A stretch of DNA of 64,000 nt. Source: Paenibacillus piscarius (lineage in GTDB: Bacteria > Bacillota > Bacilli > Paenibacillales > Paenibacillaceae). Shown piece by piece: positions 52,711 through 63,149 of the stretch (its first letter is position 1; each line of letters starts with the position of its first letter). Where the stretch lies: contig NZ_JAIEUI010000023.1 of assembly GCF_022234545.1 (NCBI RefSeq), forward strand, positions 1 to 64,000, read 5' to 3'. The notes under the pieces are model-generated. The model worked only from the letters and a program-made list of their open reading frames with translations, had not been told where the DNA came from and did not search any database. The position numbers and the translations under genes were made by a program.

Positions 52711-53565
52711 TCAAAAATATTCCTTCAGCTTCTCGGTTAAAACCCGCTTATAAGCTTGAAGGTCATACGCAGAGTTATTTACTTTAGTCTTATGCATACT
52801 TAGCAGGTTGTAGATACGTTCCTCCAGCTTCCTTCTGCCCTTAAGAACCTGCACAGTTCCTTCTAAGCCCTGGTGGCCCTGTCTTAAGCCATACCCTTGG
52901 GTGGTGTAATACTGGATGAACCCTTCCGACCACTCCTCAGGTCTCTCGCACACAGCTTTGCGGAAAGCAGCTTCCAGATCGTCCTGTTCGACCACAATCA
53001 GCAGCGGATTCAAAGGCTTGATGATGGCCTCCAGCTCCAGAATGTAGCTTGTCATGTACTCTTCTGCTGCACCATTCTTGATCATGCCCATAGTTACAGG
53101 ATTCTGGAGAAAAACGCAATCAAACACATACGTGTCCGGCCCCCGTAGCGCCTTCTCCGCACACTGCCGCCATTTGGCTGTAATCAGTTCTCTATGCTGA
53201 GCCAGTTGGAGTTCGTACACATCATTCCTGACAAAAGCATTCATCATTTCATGGGGTATACCTGGCCCGTATTCATTCAGTAATCTCCGGAATTCCACGA
53301 AGTAATGATTCCCCTGACAACTTGTATACTGGCTTAATAACGTTCTAAATTGTTCATGGGCATTCCATAGCGCGTCATATTCAACTTTTTCCAAAAAAGC
53401 AACACCATCGTAATCCGCCGGATGCGCCAGATTCCCTTCAAGGAAAAGTCGAGCTTCAATCCCCATCTCCGTAAGAATCTCATATACCAGCTGCGCTGTT
53501 GTTGACTTCCCGAAGCCGGGCAAGCCCTCGATTAAGATCAATTTTGGCTGTAATTGTTGTTTCAT
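52711..53565 (-). CDS. P-loop NTPase / kinase-like protein (284 aa)
   Basis: The protein opens with a Walker A motif, LILIEGLPGFGKSTTAQLVYE (GLPGFGKST at about residues 15-23), and continues with a FLEGNLAHPADYDGVAF segment and a VFDCVFLQNPVTMGM strand that resembles the Walker B/LID region of nucleotide kinases. A later MIKNGAAEEYMTSYILELEAII helix and a C-terminal basic helix complete the fold. It is not an annotated thymidylate kinase and no substrate can be read from it. The ATG has ggagga upstream. A structured leader with a terminator lies just before it, so expression is probably regulated by termination. Confidence 0.82.
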   Translation of the reverse strand: MKQQLQPKLILIEGLPGFGKSTTAQLVYEILTEMGIEARLFLEGNLAHPADYDGVAFLEKVEYDALWNAHEQFRTLLSQYTSCQGNHYFVEFRRLLNEYGPGIPHEMMNAFVRNDVYELQLAQHRELITAKWRQCAEKALRGPDTYVFDCVFLQNPVTMGMIKNGAAEEYMTSYILELEAIIKPLNPLLIVVEQDDLEAAFRKAVCERPEEWSEGFIQYYTTQGYGLRQGHQGLEGTVQVLKGRRKLEERIYNLLSMHKTKVNNSAYDLQAYKRVLTEKLKEYF

Positions 53566-53636
53566 CTGTCATTCCTCCGTTCATGTTTTGGAGGATAGCA
53601 GATTAGGGACATAGAGATGCTGTTTCCGGTGGCAAC

Positions 53637-53825
53637 AAAAAAGGATACCCCCAGGTATCCGCACGCAGCCGGTGTATGAACCCTTCGCCCTGCATACCCT
53701 GTAAGACTAACGAAAGTCATGCCTAAGAACCTAGTGATTCCCACTATGGCCGGCAAGCTGCCCGTCAATTTGTCCTTACAGAGTAATCCACATGATAGGG
53801 TGAAGGCTCCTTTGTTCGCATCTCT
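53637..53825 (-). ncRNA. Structured leader RNA with intrinsic terminator (unassigned class)
   Basis: From a candidate promoter (start near 53825) the minus strand can fold an outer stem (gagccttc 53809-53802 with gaagggttc 53686-53678), an inner stem (ctgtaaggac 53781-53772 with gtcttacag 53707-53699) and at least three enclosed hairpins (ggca..tgcc, tagtg ggaat cacta, gact..agtc). It ends in ggatacc/ggtatcc and a six-T run (53642-53637), 72 bases before the P-loop gene. I could not match it to the T-box, L20, purine, SAM, TPP, FMN, lysine, glycine, cobalamin or c-di-GMP classes. It could be a new riboswitch-like leader or a free-standing small RNA of 6S-like size. Confidence 0.5.
53643..53660 (-). 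terminator. Terminator ending the structured leader
   Basis: Perfect 7-bp stem ggatacc/ggtatcc with a four-base loop and six T residues on the minus strand. Confidence 0.8.
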
Positions 53826-53831
53826 TTACTG

Positions 53832-53860
53832 ATCGTAACACCTGGCATGGATAAATACAA
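53832..53860 (-). promoter_or_regulatory. Candidate promoter of the structured leader
   Basis: Minus strand TTGTAT (53860-53855), 17-base spacer, TACGAT (53837-53832). Each hexamer matches four of six consensus bases. It lies just after the nucleotidyltransferase stop. Confidence 0.45.
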
Positions 53861-53875
53861 TTACGAATGGTGCAT

Positions 53876-54457
53876 CTACCAAGGAACCACCTTAAGCTCC
53901 GGCCACTTCGATTTCCATTTCAGCGTCTTAGCTGCGTAGATATCCTCGCGGATCAGTGCCTTATTCGGACGCAGGATCAGGTCAAATAGATCGTTCAACC
54001 CAAATGGAGCGTAAATCTGCCAGTCACCGTTCAAGTCAAGCCGTGCTCCCAGAGAAGTCACCGTGGTTGGCCAGCTGTTAATTGCAGCTTCCAGCGATGT
54101 GTAAGGCTTGATCCCCAAACCAAATTTCTGCGGATACCAGAGATGAACCCGAGCCTGATTTTTGAGGTCTACCGGGATAGCAATATCCTTAAAAAGCTCT
54201 CTGCCCTTAGCAACCATCGCATCCTCAGCAGCATAACTCAAATCAGACGCATCATAGTAAACAATATCGATGTCACTAATTCCGTACCCCGGCGCCCGCC
54301 CGGTAAGCTCGTTCCACACCGTTTGCACCAGGCATCCTGCGCCAATGTAATAAGGGGACAGGGCCAAGCCTTGGGCACGCTTGAAAATATCCATTAGCAG
54401 TGCATCGCGGGTGAATAGCTCCGTAAGACGGCTATACATATCATCGCAACTATCCAT
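53876..54457 (-). CDS. Nucleotidyltransferase-like protein (PF06042 type)
   Basis: A 193-residue protein of the bacterial NTP_transf_6 family, recognised by GLALSPYYIGAGCLVQTVWN near residue 35, the GISDIDIVYYDASD active-site-like motif with three acidic residues near residue 66, and the C-terminal FGLNDLFDLILRPNK. Activity and substrate are unknown for this family. The ATG at 54457 has gggggag seven bases upstream and overlaps the GNAT gene end by eight bases, so the two are coupled. Confidence 0.85.
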   Translation of the reverse strand: MDSCDDMYSRLTELFTRDALLMDIFKRAQGLALSPYYIGAGCLVQTVWNELTGRAPGYGISDIDIVYYDASDLSYAAEDAMVAKGRELFKDIAIPVDLKNQARVHLWYPQKFGLGIKPYTSLEAAINSWPTTVTSLGARLDLNGDWQIYAPFGLNDLFDLILRPNKALIREDIYAAKTLKWKSKWPELKVVPW

Positions 54458-54983
54458 CGCCCAACTCCCCCACATGCTCAGATGACAGCGGATATTGCAT
54501 AATGAGCTGTGTTCCCTTGCTCCCGTTCCGCCGCAGGCCGTGATCCTGAAATCCGGCGCGGAGATATAGCTGACTGGCTGCGGTATTACGTTCATTCACA
54601 GCCAGCACAAGCTGCCGGGCTTCCGGGTAGTGGCGGCGGACAAAATCCGGCAGCAGCAACATCGCTGCCTTAGCGAACCCGCGGCCCTGGCTGGCGTAGT
54701 CCATCAGGAAAGCGCGCAGCAGAACTGCATCGGCATAGTCTGGAAAGAAATCAGTTATGCCTTCACCGGTGTGGAGGATGAAGAAGCCCACCGCCCGTTC
54801 TCCATGAGCAATAACCACTCCGGCCTTACCGGCATCCTCCTTGATATCCTGAAGCGTCTCCTCCGGCAGTCCGGTGAACTGCAACTGCTCCGCCGGAAGC
54901 TGAAAGCCAAGTAACTGGTCCCTGAACCGCTCCCCGTGCCCGTCACCGTACCTAAACAATGATATGTGCTGCTCCTGACTCAA
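54450..54983 (-). CDS. GNAT family N-acetyltransferase (TTG start)
   Basis: A 177-residue GNAT protein. The acetyl-CoA-binding motif lies in DYASQGRGFAKAAMLLLP near residue 95, with DFFPDYADAVLLRAFL before it and NTAASQLYLRAGFQDHG at the C-terminal end. The start TTG at 54983 is chosen because a run of six G residues (gggggg) lies seven bases upstream. The frame remains open for a further 118 codons, but that part is the 51-bp repeat array in translation (repeated VIEKPTTFG units) and has no ribosome binding site; annotating it as protein would be an artefact. It overlaps the nucleotidyltransferase gene by eight bases. Confidence 0.8.
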   Translation of the reverse strand: MSQEQHISLFRYGDGHGERFRDQLLGFQLPAEQLQFTGLPEETLQDIKEDAGKAGVVIAHGERAVGFFILHTGEGITDFFPDYADAVLLRAFLMDYASQGRGFAKAAMLLLPDFVRRHYPEARQLVLAVNERNTAASQLYLRAGFQDHGLRRNGSKGTQLIMQYPLSSEHVGELGDG

Positions 54984-55039
54984 CTGTATGCCCCCCAAAG
55001 GTAACTTACTCCCGCTCATGCTGACTTGCGTGCCGCTCA

Positions 55040-55343
55040 TTGTGTTCAGTTTTTCGATTACATTTGGACCACGCGCCCACACAGCGCCGCATGTGATCGG
55101 TTTTTCGATTACATGCGGCCCACAGGCCCACGCAGCGCCGAATGTGGTCGGTTTTTCGATTACATTTGCACCACGGGCCCACGCAGCGCCGAATGTGGTC
55201 GGTTTTTCGATTACATTTGGTCCACGGGCCCACGCAGCGCCGAATGTGGTCGGTTTTTCGATTACATTTGCACCACGGGCCCACGCAGTGCCGAATGTGG
55301 TCGGTTTTTCGATTACATTTGGACCACGGGCCCACACAGCGCC
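55040..55343. repeat. Six-copy 51-bp tandem repeat array
   Basis: The block tttttcgatta recurs at 55050, 55101, 55152, 55203, 55254 and 55305, a constant period of 51 bp. Each unit reads roughly ggtttttcgattacatttgg, then a/t-ccacgggcccacgcagcgccgaatgtggtc. Within a unit GTGGTC can pair with GACCAC across a short loop. As 51 is a multiple of three, reading frames stay open on both strands across the whole array. Related but diverged units occur at 138-370. It lies between the GNAT start and the B12-radical SAM stop, where no promoter need is obvious. Confidence 0.92.
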
Positions 55344-55349
55344 TCGCCC

Positions 55350-57260
55350 CTACAAAGGCAGCGTATAATATTGTGCCCGCTGGCTCTCGTCCTGCTGATA
55401 CAGGACGATCAGCAGAGTGCGGCCCTCGCCTGCTCCCGGGTGAGGACCCGGCAGAGCCGACCTGCTCCCGGCGGCCACCGCCGTTGCAGCCGCAGGACCT
55501 TCACTCCCGGCAGCCGCCGAACGCGATGCTTCGGCCTTGCCTGCCGCAGCTGCTTCAGCCCCCGCCTCCGCGCCAAGCTCGCCGTCATAACGCAGCCCGC
55601 TGATCGACTCCAATACCGGCTCGAGCCGGAAGGGCAGCTCATCCAGCGCGATGAACTTTTGCAGCTCCCGCTCGCTGAGGCCGGCTTCGGCCAGCTTGGC
55701 CGAGATCAGCTCCGGCTTCCCGGCAAGCTGCTTCAGATACTTGGCCCAATCGGACTTCTCAAGGCCACCGTCCCACCAGATTTTACGCGGCTTGTACTTG
55801 TGGCCCAGGAAATAGTCCAGCTTCATCAGTCCGGTGATAATCTCCATCGACGGCGTTCCCCGGTCGGTCAGGAACGCCTGCAGCCGGGTGAACAGATCCT
55901 CCAGCTGATGCCCGATCTTCTGCCAGCCCCGCGCCTCCCAGTAATCGCCGAACTCCTGGAAGAAATCGAACGGGGACGGGAAGACATGGCGGATCAGATA
56001 CTTCACCGAATGGTCCAGCCGGTGGGCATTCCAGTATTTCTCCAGCACATCCTCCAGCCGCTTCAGCCGGATGATATCGCCGAAAGGCATCACATGGCTG
56101 CTGAGAATCTCATACGGTGCATGTTCCATGTACGTATAATCGTATTTGGCGGCCTGGGCGCGCAGTCCGGTGCCGCGCAGCATTTTGAGAAAGCCCAGCT
56201 GCAGCTCCTCCGGCTCCATCGCGAATACATCATTGAACGTCTTGCGGAAGGTGGGATAATCCTCCATCGGCAGGCCGGCGATCAGATCGAGATGCTGGTC
56301 GATGTTGCCGCTGGCCTTGATCTTCATCACAGTACGCGACAGCTTGGCGAAGTTCTGGCGGCGCTTGACCAGTTCATTAGTCTCATCATTGGTGGACTGG
56401 ACGCCGATCTCGAAGCGGAAGACGCCCGGAGGGGCGTTCTCAGCCAGGAAATCCAGCACCTCGGGACGCATAATGTCGGCGGTAATCTCGAACTGGAACA
56501 CGCACCCCTGATGGTTGTCGATCAGAAAGCGGAACATCTCCAGCGCATAATTGCGGTTGATATTGAAGGTGCGGTCCAGGAACTTAATGACCTTCGCCCC
56601 GCCTTCAATCAGGTAGAGCAGATCAGACTTCACCCGCTCAATATCATAATAACGCACGCCCACCTCAATGCTGGACAGGCAGAACTGGCAGTTGAACGGA
56701 CACCCCCGGCTGGTCTCAAAATACACAATCCGCTTGCTCAGCTCCGGCAGATCCTCCGGGAAGCGGTGCGGGGTCGGAAGAGTGTTGAGATCGCTTTTGG
56801 GACGGGGCGGGTTAACGATCAGTTCTTCGCCCTTACGATAAGCGGCACCGTAGACGAAATGATACTTCTGTTCATCCCGGATCTCCTGCAGCAGATGGTG
56901 GAAGGTCTCCTCCCCGTCACCATTCACGATGAAGTCCACTCCAGGCTCCCGCTTCATCCAGTACAGCGGCTCATAGGACACCTCCGGCCCGCCCAGCACA
57001 ATCTTCACTTCAGGCAGCACCTGCTTGAGAATGCCGACCAGCTTGATCGTCTCCTCAATGTTCCAGATGTAACAGGAGAAGCCGATCACATCGGGCTGCT
57101 TCTGGTACAGGTCCGACACGATATTCATCGCAGGGTCTTTGATGGTATATTCCGCCAGCAGAATATCTTGGAACTCATGCTCGCTATATGCTTTCAGCAG
57201 CCGGATGGCCAGTGAGGTATGAATATACTTGGCGTTTAAGGTGGCCAGGACAATTCTCAT
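55350..57260 (-). CDS. B12-binding radical SAM protein (DUF4080 type)
   Basis: A 636-residue enzyme. The N-terminal ~130 residues form a cobalamin-binding-like domain (MRIVLATLNAKYIHTSLAIR; DVIGFSCYIWNIEE; LGGPEVSYEP), then a radical SAM core with the cluster motif GCPFNCQFCLSS (C-x3-C-x2-C) near residue 190 and SSIEVGVRYYDIERV after it. A C-terminal DUF4080-type region follows. The last ~60 residues include a low-complexity Ala/Gly/Glu stretch (about 560-610) before a short conserved end, which is unusual. It begins 15 bases after recQ on the same strand and may share its transcript. Substrate unknown. Confidence 0.9.
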   Translation of the reverse strand: MRIVLATLNAKYIHTSLAIRLLKAYSEHEFQDILLAEYTIKDPAMNIVSDLYQKQPDVIGFSCYIWNIEETIKLVGILKQVLPEVKIVLGGPEVSYEPLYWMKREPGVDFIVNGDGEETFHHLLQEIRDEQKYHFVYGAAYRKGEELIVNPPRPKSDLNTLPTPHRFPEDLPELSKRIVYFETSRGCPFNCQFCLSSIEVGVRYYDIERVKSDLLYLIEGGAKVIKFLDRTFNINRNYALEMFRFLIDNHQGCVFQFEITADIMRPEVLDFLAENAPPGVFRFEIGVQSTNDETNELVKRRQNFAKLSRTVMKIKASGNIDQHLDLIAGLPMEDYPTFRKTFNDVFAMEPEELQLGFLKMLRGTGLRAQAAKYDYTYMEHAPYEILSSHVMPFGDIIRLKRLEDVLEKYWNAHRLDHSVKYLIRHVFPSPFDFFQEFGDYWEARGWQKIGHQLEDLFTRLQAFLTDRGTPSMEIITGLMKLDYFLGHKYKPRKIWWDGGLEKSDWAKYLKQLAGKPELISAKLAEAGLSERELQKFIALDELPFRLEPVLESISGLRYDGELGAEAGAEAAAAGKAEASRSAAAGSEGPAAATAVAAGSRSALPGPHPGAGEGRTLLIVLYQQDESQRAQYYTLPL

Positions 57261-57275
57261 GCTGCATAACCCTCT

Positions 57276-59102
<1,827 letters not shown>

Positions 59103-59215
59103 ATCTCTTCTAACTCCTTAGGGCATGTCTACCTATTAGATTACATAAAAACCGCCTGTTCAAGCAACACTCTATATAGATTCAATCCATTCTTTCTATT
59201 AAGGAGGGCAACCGA

Positions 59216-60820
59216 TTGCAGGACTGGACAGATAAGTATACCTCCTACTTACACAAGCAGCAGACCCCGCCGCCGCAGGCGGATCGTGGCGCCAAACTTA
59301 CAGGGGAGCTGCAAAAGGATCTGCAGCTGCTGCTGGCCCGGCTAGGGGAGAATGGCGACCTGGTGGTACGAGACTTCCGGCTGCTCGGCGCGCACCCGGC
59401 TGCAATCGTCTTCTTCTCTTCCCTCGTGAATATGGAGCAGGTGCGGGAGTATGTGCTTAAGCCCTTGATGGCCAATGCCCCGGGCCAGCCGGAGCTTCCC
59501 GGAAACACTGACGGCATCATTCCTTATCTCTGGAACACGGTGGTCGAGGTGACCCAAGGCACTGCTTCTACAGACCTGGCGGAGCTTCCTCCAGCGGCAG
59601 TGAAGGGCGACCTGATTCTGCTGATTGACGGAGTTCCCGAAGCGCTCCGCATGGAGATGCGCCAGATTGATATGCGCGGCGTGGAGCAGCCCCAGACCGA
59701 GCAGGTGATCCGGGGGCCCCGTGAGGGTTATGTAGAGAAGCTGGAGAATAATCTCTCGCTGCTGCGCTACAGGCTGCAGAGCACAGACCTGCGGATCGAG
59801 ATCAGCCCGCTGGGAACCCGTACCCAGTCCAGGGTCGCTCTATGTTATATCGACGGCATTGCGGACAGCAGCCTGGTGGCCGAAGCGATGCGCCGCATCT
59901 CGCTGATTCAGACCGACGGCATTCTGGATGCCGGATACATCGAGCAGTTCATCGAGGATCAGCCGCTCTCTCCGTTCCCGCAGGTCCAGAGTACAGAGCG
60001 GCCGGACAAAACTGCAGCCGCCCTGCTGGAAGGCCGGGTCGCGATTCTTGTAGACGGCTCGCCGTTCGCCCTGATTGTGCCCGCCCTCTTCAATCAATTC
60101 TTCCAGACTGTAGACGATTATACAGAGCGGTTCATTATGGGCAGCCTGATCCGCCTGATCCGGCTGATTGCCCTGGCGTTCTCACTGTTCTTTCCGGCGT
60201 TATACGTATCTGTCATCTCATACAATCCCGAGCTGCTGCCTACGGACTTCGCGGTGGCCATCTCCGGCGGGCGGGCAGGTGTGCCGTTCCCCGCTGTGCT
60301 GGAGGTGCTGATCATGGAGGTCTCCATGGAGGTGCTGCGGGAAGCGACGATCCGTCTGCCGCAGATGATTGGCGGGGCCTTGTCTATCGTAGGTGTTCTT
60401 GTAATCGGCCAGGCAGCCGTGGGCGCCGGGCTGGCCAGCCCGATCACGGTGGTCATCGTCGCGCTGACGACCATCGGCTCGTTCGCCACCCCAGCCTATA
60501 ATGCCGCCATTGCCCTGCGGATGCTGCGGTTTCCGCTGATCGTCCTGGCCGGGATGTTCGGCCTGTACGGGGTCATGATCGGCACGATCCTCATTCTGAA
60601 CCATCTGCTCTACCTGGAGTCCTTCGGGGTGCCCTATATGACCCCGTATATTCCGGGCAAATGGCGGGATCTGAGGGACACTCTGGTGCGGGCTCCGCTG
60701 TGGTGGATGCGCCGCCGCCCGAGCTTCCTGCATCCGCAGGACCCGGATAGGCTGTCCGCCAGTGTTCCTTCCCGGGAAGTGGACGGGATTCTTAGACAGG
60801 GGGATGGAACCGATGACTAA
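59216..60820 (+). CDS. gerKA: GerA-family spore germination protein, A subunit
   Basis: The A subunit of a nutrient germinant receptor in the spore inner membrane. The 534-residue protein has a long N-terminal soluble domain (about 1-270; VRDFRLLGAHPAAIVFFSS, IDGVPEALRMEMRQ) and a C-terminal block of four to six helices with the conserved PFPAVLEVLIMEVSMEVLREA and GAGLASPITVVIVALT motifs. The start is TTG 59216, with aaggaggg nine bases upstream. Which germinant it recognises cannot be told. First gene of an A-B-C operon with overlapping ends. The symbol is by family, not by proven orthology to gerKA. Confidence 0.92.
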   Translation: MQDWTDKYTSYLHKQQTPPPQADRGAKLTGELQKDLQLLLARLGENGDLVVRDFRLLGAHPAAIVFFSSLVNMEQVREYVLKPLMANAPGQPELPGNTDGIIPYLWNTVVEVTQGTASTDLAELPPAAVKGDLILLIDGVPEALRMEMRQIDMRGVEQPQTEQVIRGPREGYVEKLENNLSLLRYRLQSTDLRIEISPLGTRTQSRVALCYIDGIADSSLVAEAMRRISLIQTDGILDAGYIEQFIEDQPLSPFPQVQSTERPDKTAAALLEGRVAILVDGSPFALIVPALFNQFFQTVDDYTERFIMGSLIRLIRLIALAFSLFFPALYVSVISYNPELLPTDFAVAISGGRAGVPFPAVLEVLIMEVSMEVLREATIRLPQMIGGALSIVGVLVIGQAAVGAGLASPITVVIVALTTIGSFATPAYNAAIALRMLRFPLIVLAGMFGLYGVMIGTILILNHLLYLESFGVPYMTPYIPGKWRDLRDTLVRAPLWWMRRRPSFLHPQDPDRLSASVPSREVDGILRQGDGTDD

Positions 60821-61910
60821 TCCGCACCAGATTACCACCCTGCGCGCAGCCGCTGTAATGAGCAGTACGATTATCGGCGTAGGTATTCTCAGCTTTCCCC
60901 GCTATATGGCCGAAGCCGGCAATACCAGCGCTCCCTTAATCGCATTAACCGGCGTACTGATGTCCTTCATAAGCTACTGGCTGCTGGCAGCCCTGTGCCA
61001 GCGTTTTCCCGGAGAGACCCTGTTCATCTTCAGCCGCCGGCTGCTCGGAGCACCGCTTGCCACGTTCTTCACCGTGCTGATTATGCTAATGTTCATTGCA
61101 TTGACCGGTCTCACCGTCCGCCAATTCGGGGATGTAGCCACAACCGTGCTGTACAAAAAAACACCGATTGAAGCAACGATTATACTGATGCTGCTCACAA
61201 GTCTGCTCTCCTCCAGACGCGGTGTGGTGAAGTTCTCCTATATCCATTTCTTCTACCTGCCGCTGATTGTCGGCTCCATTCTCGTGACCATTCTGATCTC
61301 GCTGAAAAACGTGGATCTGCTCAATCTCCAGCCTGTCCTGATGCCCCCATCCCTCCATTTCTGGAGAGGTGCTCGGGAAGCCAGCTATCTGTTCCAGAGC
61401 TCCTTCGTCATCGTGCTGCTGATTCCGTTCATGGAGAAGCCGGGTCATGCCGTGCGGGCAGGAGCCCTGGCTATATTCATGTCCGGGGTGATCTATCTGC
61501 TGATTGTGATTGCTTCCATAGGAATGTTCGGGGCAGAGGAGACCAAGCTGCTGATCTACCCCACCCTTGAGATGGCCCGCTCGGCAGCCTTCGGCGAGGG
61601 ATTTCTGGAGCGGCTGGATGCCCTCTTCATTATTATCTGGGTTATCTCTGTCTTCACGACCATTTACACCACCTGCTATATCTCGGCCTATCTGCTTCAG
61701 AAGCTTCTACGCCTGCGCGACCGGCGGATGGCCTCCAGCGCGCTGCTGCCCGTCATATTCATCATATCCATGCTGCCCTCCAATGTCTTTGAATCCTACC
61801 GCTGGGCTCTGCAACTGGGCCAGGCCGGCATGATTCTGATTCCCGGCTACAGCTTGCTGTTATGGGGAGTCCATCTGGTCAGAGGACATGGGAAGAAGGT
61901 GGCTTCATGA
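60813..61910 (+). CDS. gerKB: GerA-family spore germination protein, B subunit
   Basis: The B subunit, a ten-helix APC-superfamily-like transporter of 365 residues that binds the germinant. Helix 1 carries the VMSSTIIGVGILSFPRYMAE motif (near residue 14), the conserved break in transporter-type germinant receptors, and later helices follow (FVIVLLIPFMEKPGHAVRAG). The ATG at 60813 follows aggggg by nine bases and overlaps the A gene end by eight; an ATG three codons earlier abuts the G run. It ends in an ATGA overlap with the C subunit. Confidence 0.92.
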   Translation: MTNPHQITTLRAAAVMSSTIIGVGILSFPRYMAEAGNTSAPLIALTGVLMSFISYWLLAALCQRFPGETLFIFSRRLLGAPLATFFTVLIMLMFIALTGLTVRQFGDVATTVLYKKTPIEATIILMLLTSLLSSRRGVVKFSYIHFFYLPLIVGSILVTILISLKNVDLLNLQPVLMPPSLHFWRGAREASYLFQSSFVIVLLIPFMEKPGHAVRAGALAIFMSGVIYLLIVIASIGMFGAEETKLLIYPTLEMARSAAFGEGFLERLDALFIIIWVISVFTTIYTTCYISAYLLQKLLRLRDRRMASSALLPVIFIISMLPSNVFESYRWALQLGQAGMILIPGYSLLLWGVHLVRGHGKKVAS

Positions 61911-63136
61911 ATAGACGGCTGCCGAGAATGGTTGCCCTGTTCATTATGCTCTCTCTTGCCGCCCTCCTGCTCAGCGGATGCTGGGACCAGGTGGAGATTG
62001 AGGACCGCGCGCTTGTCCTGGGTCTGTCCATTGACAAGATTCCTGCAGATGAGGATATCAGTCCAAAGGACCGGGTGACCCATCTCAGCGATGACCATCT
62101 GCCGGCTGAGATGATCAGCGTCACGGCACAGATTGCCGTTCCTGGCCGGGTTCCGCTTGGCCCCGGTACCGGCGGCGGGAGCGCAGGGGACAGCAAGACC
62201 AGTCCCGTCTGGGTGGTTACTGTGCAGGGACTTTCGCTTGATGATGCCATGAACAACCTGCAGCAGCAGATTGCGGACCCGCGTTACCTCGTCCATCTGC
62301 GGGTGATCATCATCAGCGAGGAGGTGGCCCGTGACAGCCTGGAGGAGCTGAACGATTACCTCCGGCGCAACCCGGAGATCCGCCGCCGGACCTGGCTGCT
62401 CGTCTCCGAGGGCCGCGCATCGGCCTTCATGGACGTCAATCCGCCGCTGCAGCGTGTCCCGACACTCTATATTTTGTCGATGATGGAGAAATCGGCCGCC
62501 TCCGGCAAGTTCCCCCGGGATTATATCGGCTCCTTCTGGTCAGCGGATTCCAAGTGGGGACAGAGCCCTTATCTGCCCTATGTCGCCCTGCGCAACAAGG
62601 ATAATATTCTGATTAAGGGGCTGGCTTATTTCAGCGGCGGCACTATGGCCGGGAAGACTGCTCCGATTGAAATCGGCGGTTTCATGGCGATGCAGGGCAT
62701 GGACCCCGGCGGCTACTCCACCCTGCTGCACATAAGGGAGCTGGGAATCGTCATGACCAAGATCAATGAACGCTTCACCCGGACCCGGAGCGAGATCAAG
62801 GAGGGTAAGCCTCATCTAATCTATGAAATCTTCCTTGAAGGGGATTTGGATGAGCATTACGACAGCGGTACCCCTGTTGATACTCCCGGCAAGCTGCATA
62901 CGATTGAACGGGATTTCGAACAGCAGATACAGACTGTGCTGCAGGAACTGGTTAAGCAGACCCAGCGGGATCATTCAGATATTTTTGGAATGGGTGAAAT
63001 CATCAGAAGCCACCATCCCGCCTATTGGAAAGAGCATATTCACAGCAAGGAGGACTGGGAGAGTCTGTACAGCAGCGTCGGTGTGGATATCAGGCTGACC
63101 CTGCATCTCCGCAGAGTGGGACTCAAGGAGAAATAA
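61907..63136 (+). CDS. gerKC: GerA-family spore germination lipoprotein, C subunit
   Basis: The C subunit, a 409-residue lipoprotein anchored on the outer face of the spore inner membrane. The signal peptide ends in the lipobox LLLSGC (Cys near residue 25), with WDQVEIEDRALVLGL directly after, the classic GerC start. GLSLDDAMNNLQQQI, RDYIGSFW and WESLYSSV mark the three-domain GerC fold. The ATG overlaps the B subunit stop by four bases. Third gene of the operon. Confidence 0.94.
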   Translation: MNRRLPRMVALFIMLSLAALLLSGCWDQVEIEDRALVLGLSIDKIPADEDISPKDRVTHLSDDHLPAEMISVTAQIAVPGRVPLGPGTGGGSAGDSKTSPVWVVTVQGLSLDDAMNNLQQQIADPRYLVHLRVIIISEEVARDSLEELNDYLRRNPEIRRRTWLLVSEGRASAFMDVNPPLQRVPTLYILSMMEKSAASGKFPRDYIGSFWSADSKWGQSPYLPYVALRNKDNILIKGLAYFSGGTMAGKTAPIEIGGFMAMQGMDPGGYSTLLHIRELGIVMTKINERFTRTRSEIKEGKPHLIYEIFLEGDLDEHYDSGTPVDTPGKLHTIERDFEQQIQTVLQELVKQTQRDHSDIFGMGEIIRSHHPAYWKEHIHSKEDWESLYSSVGVDIRLTLHLRRVGLKEK

Positions 63137-63149
63137 GGAGGAATGCGTT

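Noticed and set aside
53562-53768. 68-codon minus-strand frame overlapping the P-loop gene start
   Set aside because: It begins at a TTG without a good ribosome binding site and runs through the terminator hairpin of the structured leader; the final overlap with the ATG appears accidental.
54984-55337. N-terminal extension of the GNAT protein made of VIEKPTTFG-type units
   Set aside because: It is the repeat array read in frame; it has no ribosome binding site, and a TTG start with a G-rich site lies after it. The opposite strand is equally open across the array.
55040-55343. CRISPR array
   Set aside because: The whole 51-bp period is conserved, there are no unique spacers between short repeats, and no cas genes are in the window.
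59103-59215. Sigma-G promoter for the ger operon
   Set aside because: A CATTCTT-like -10 is present near 59190 but no matching -35 was found at the right distance; promoter left unassigned although sigma-G control is expected from the family.
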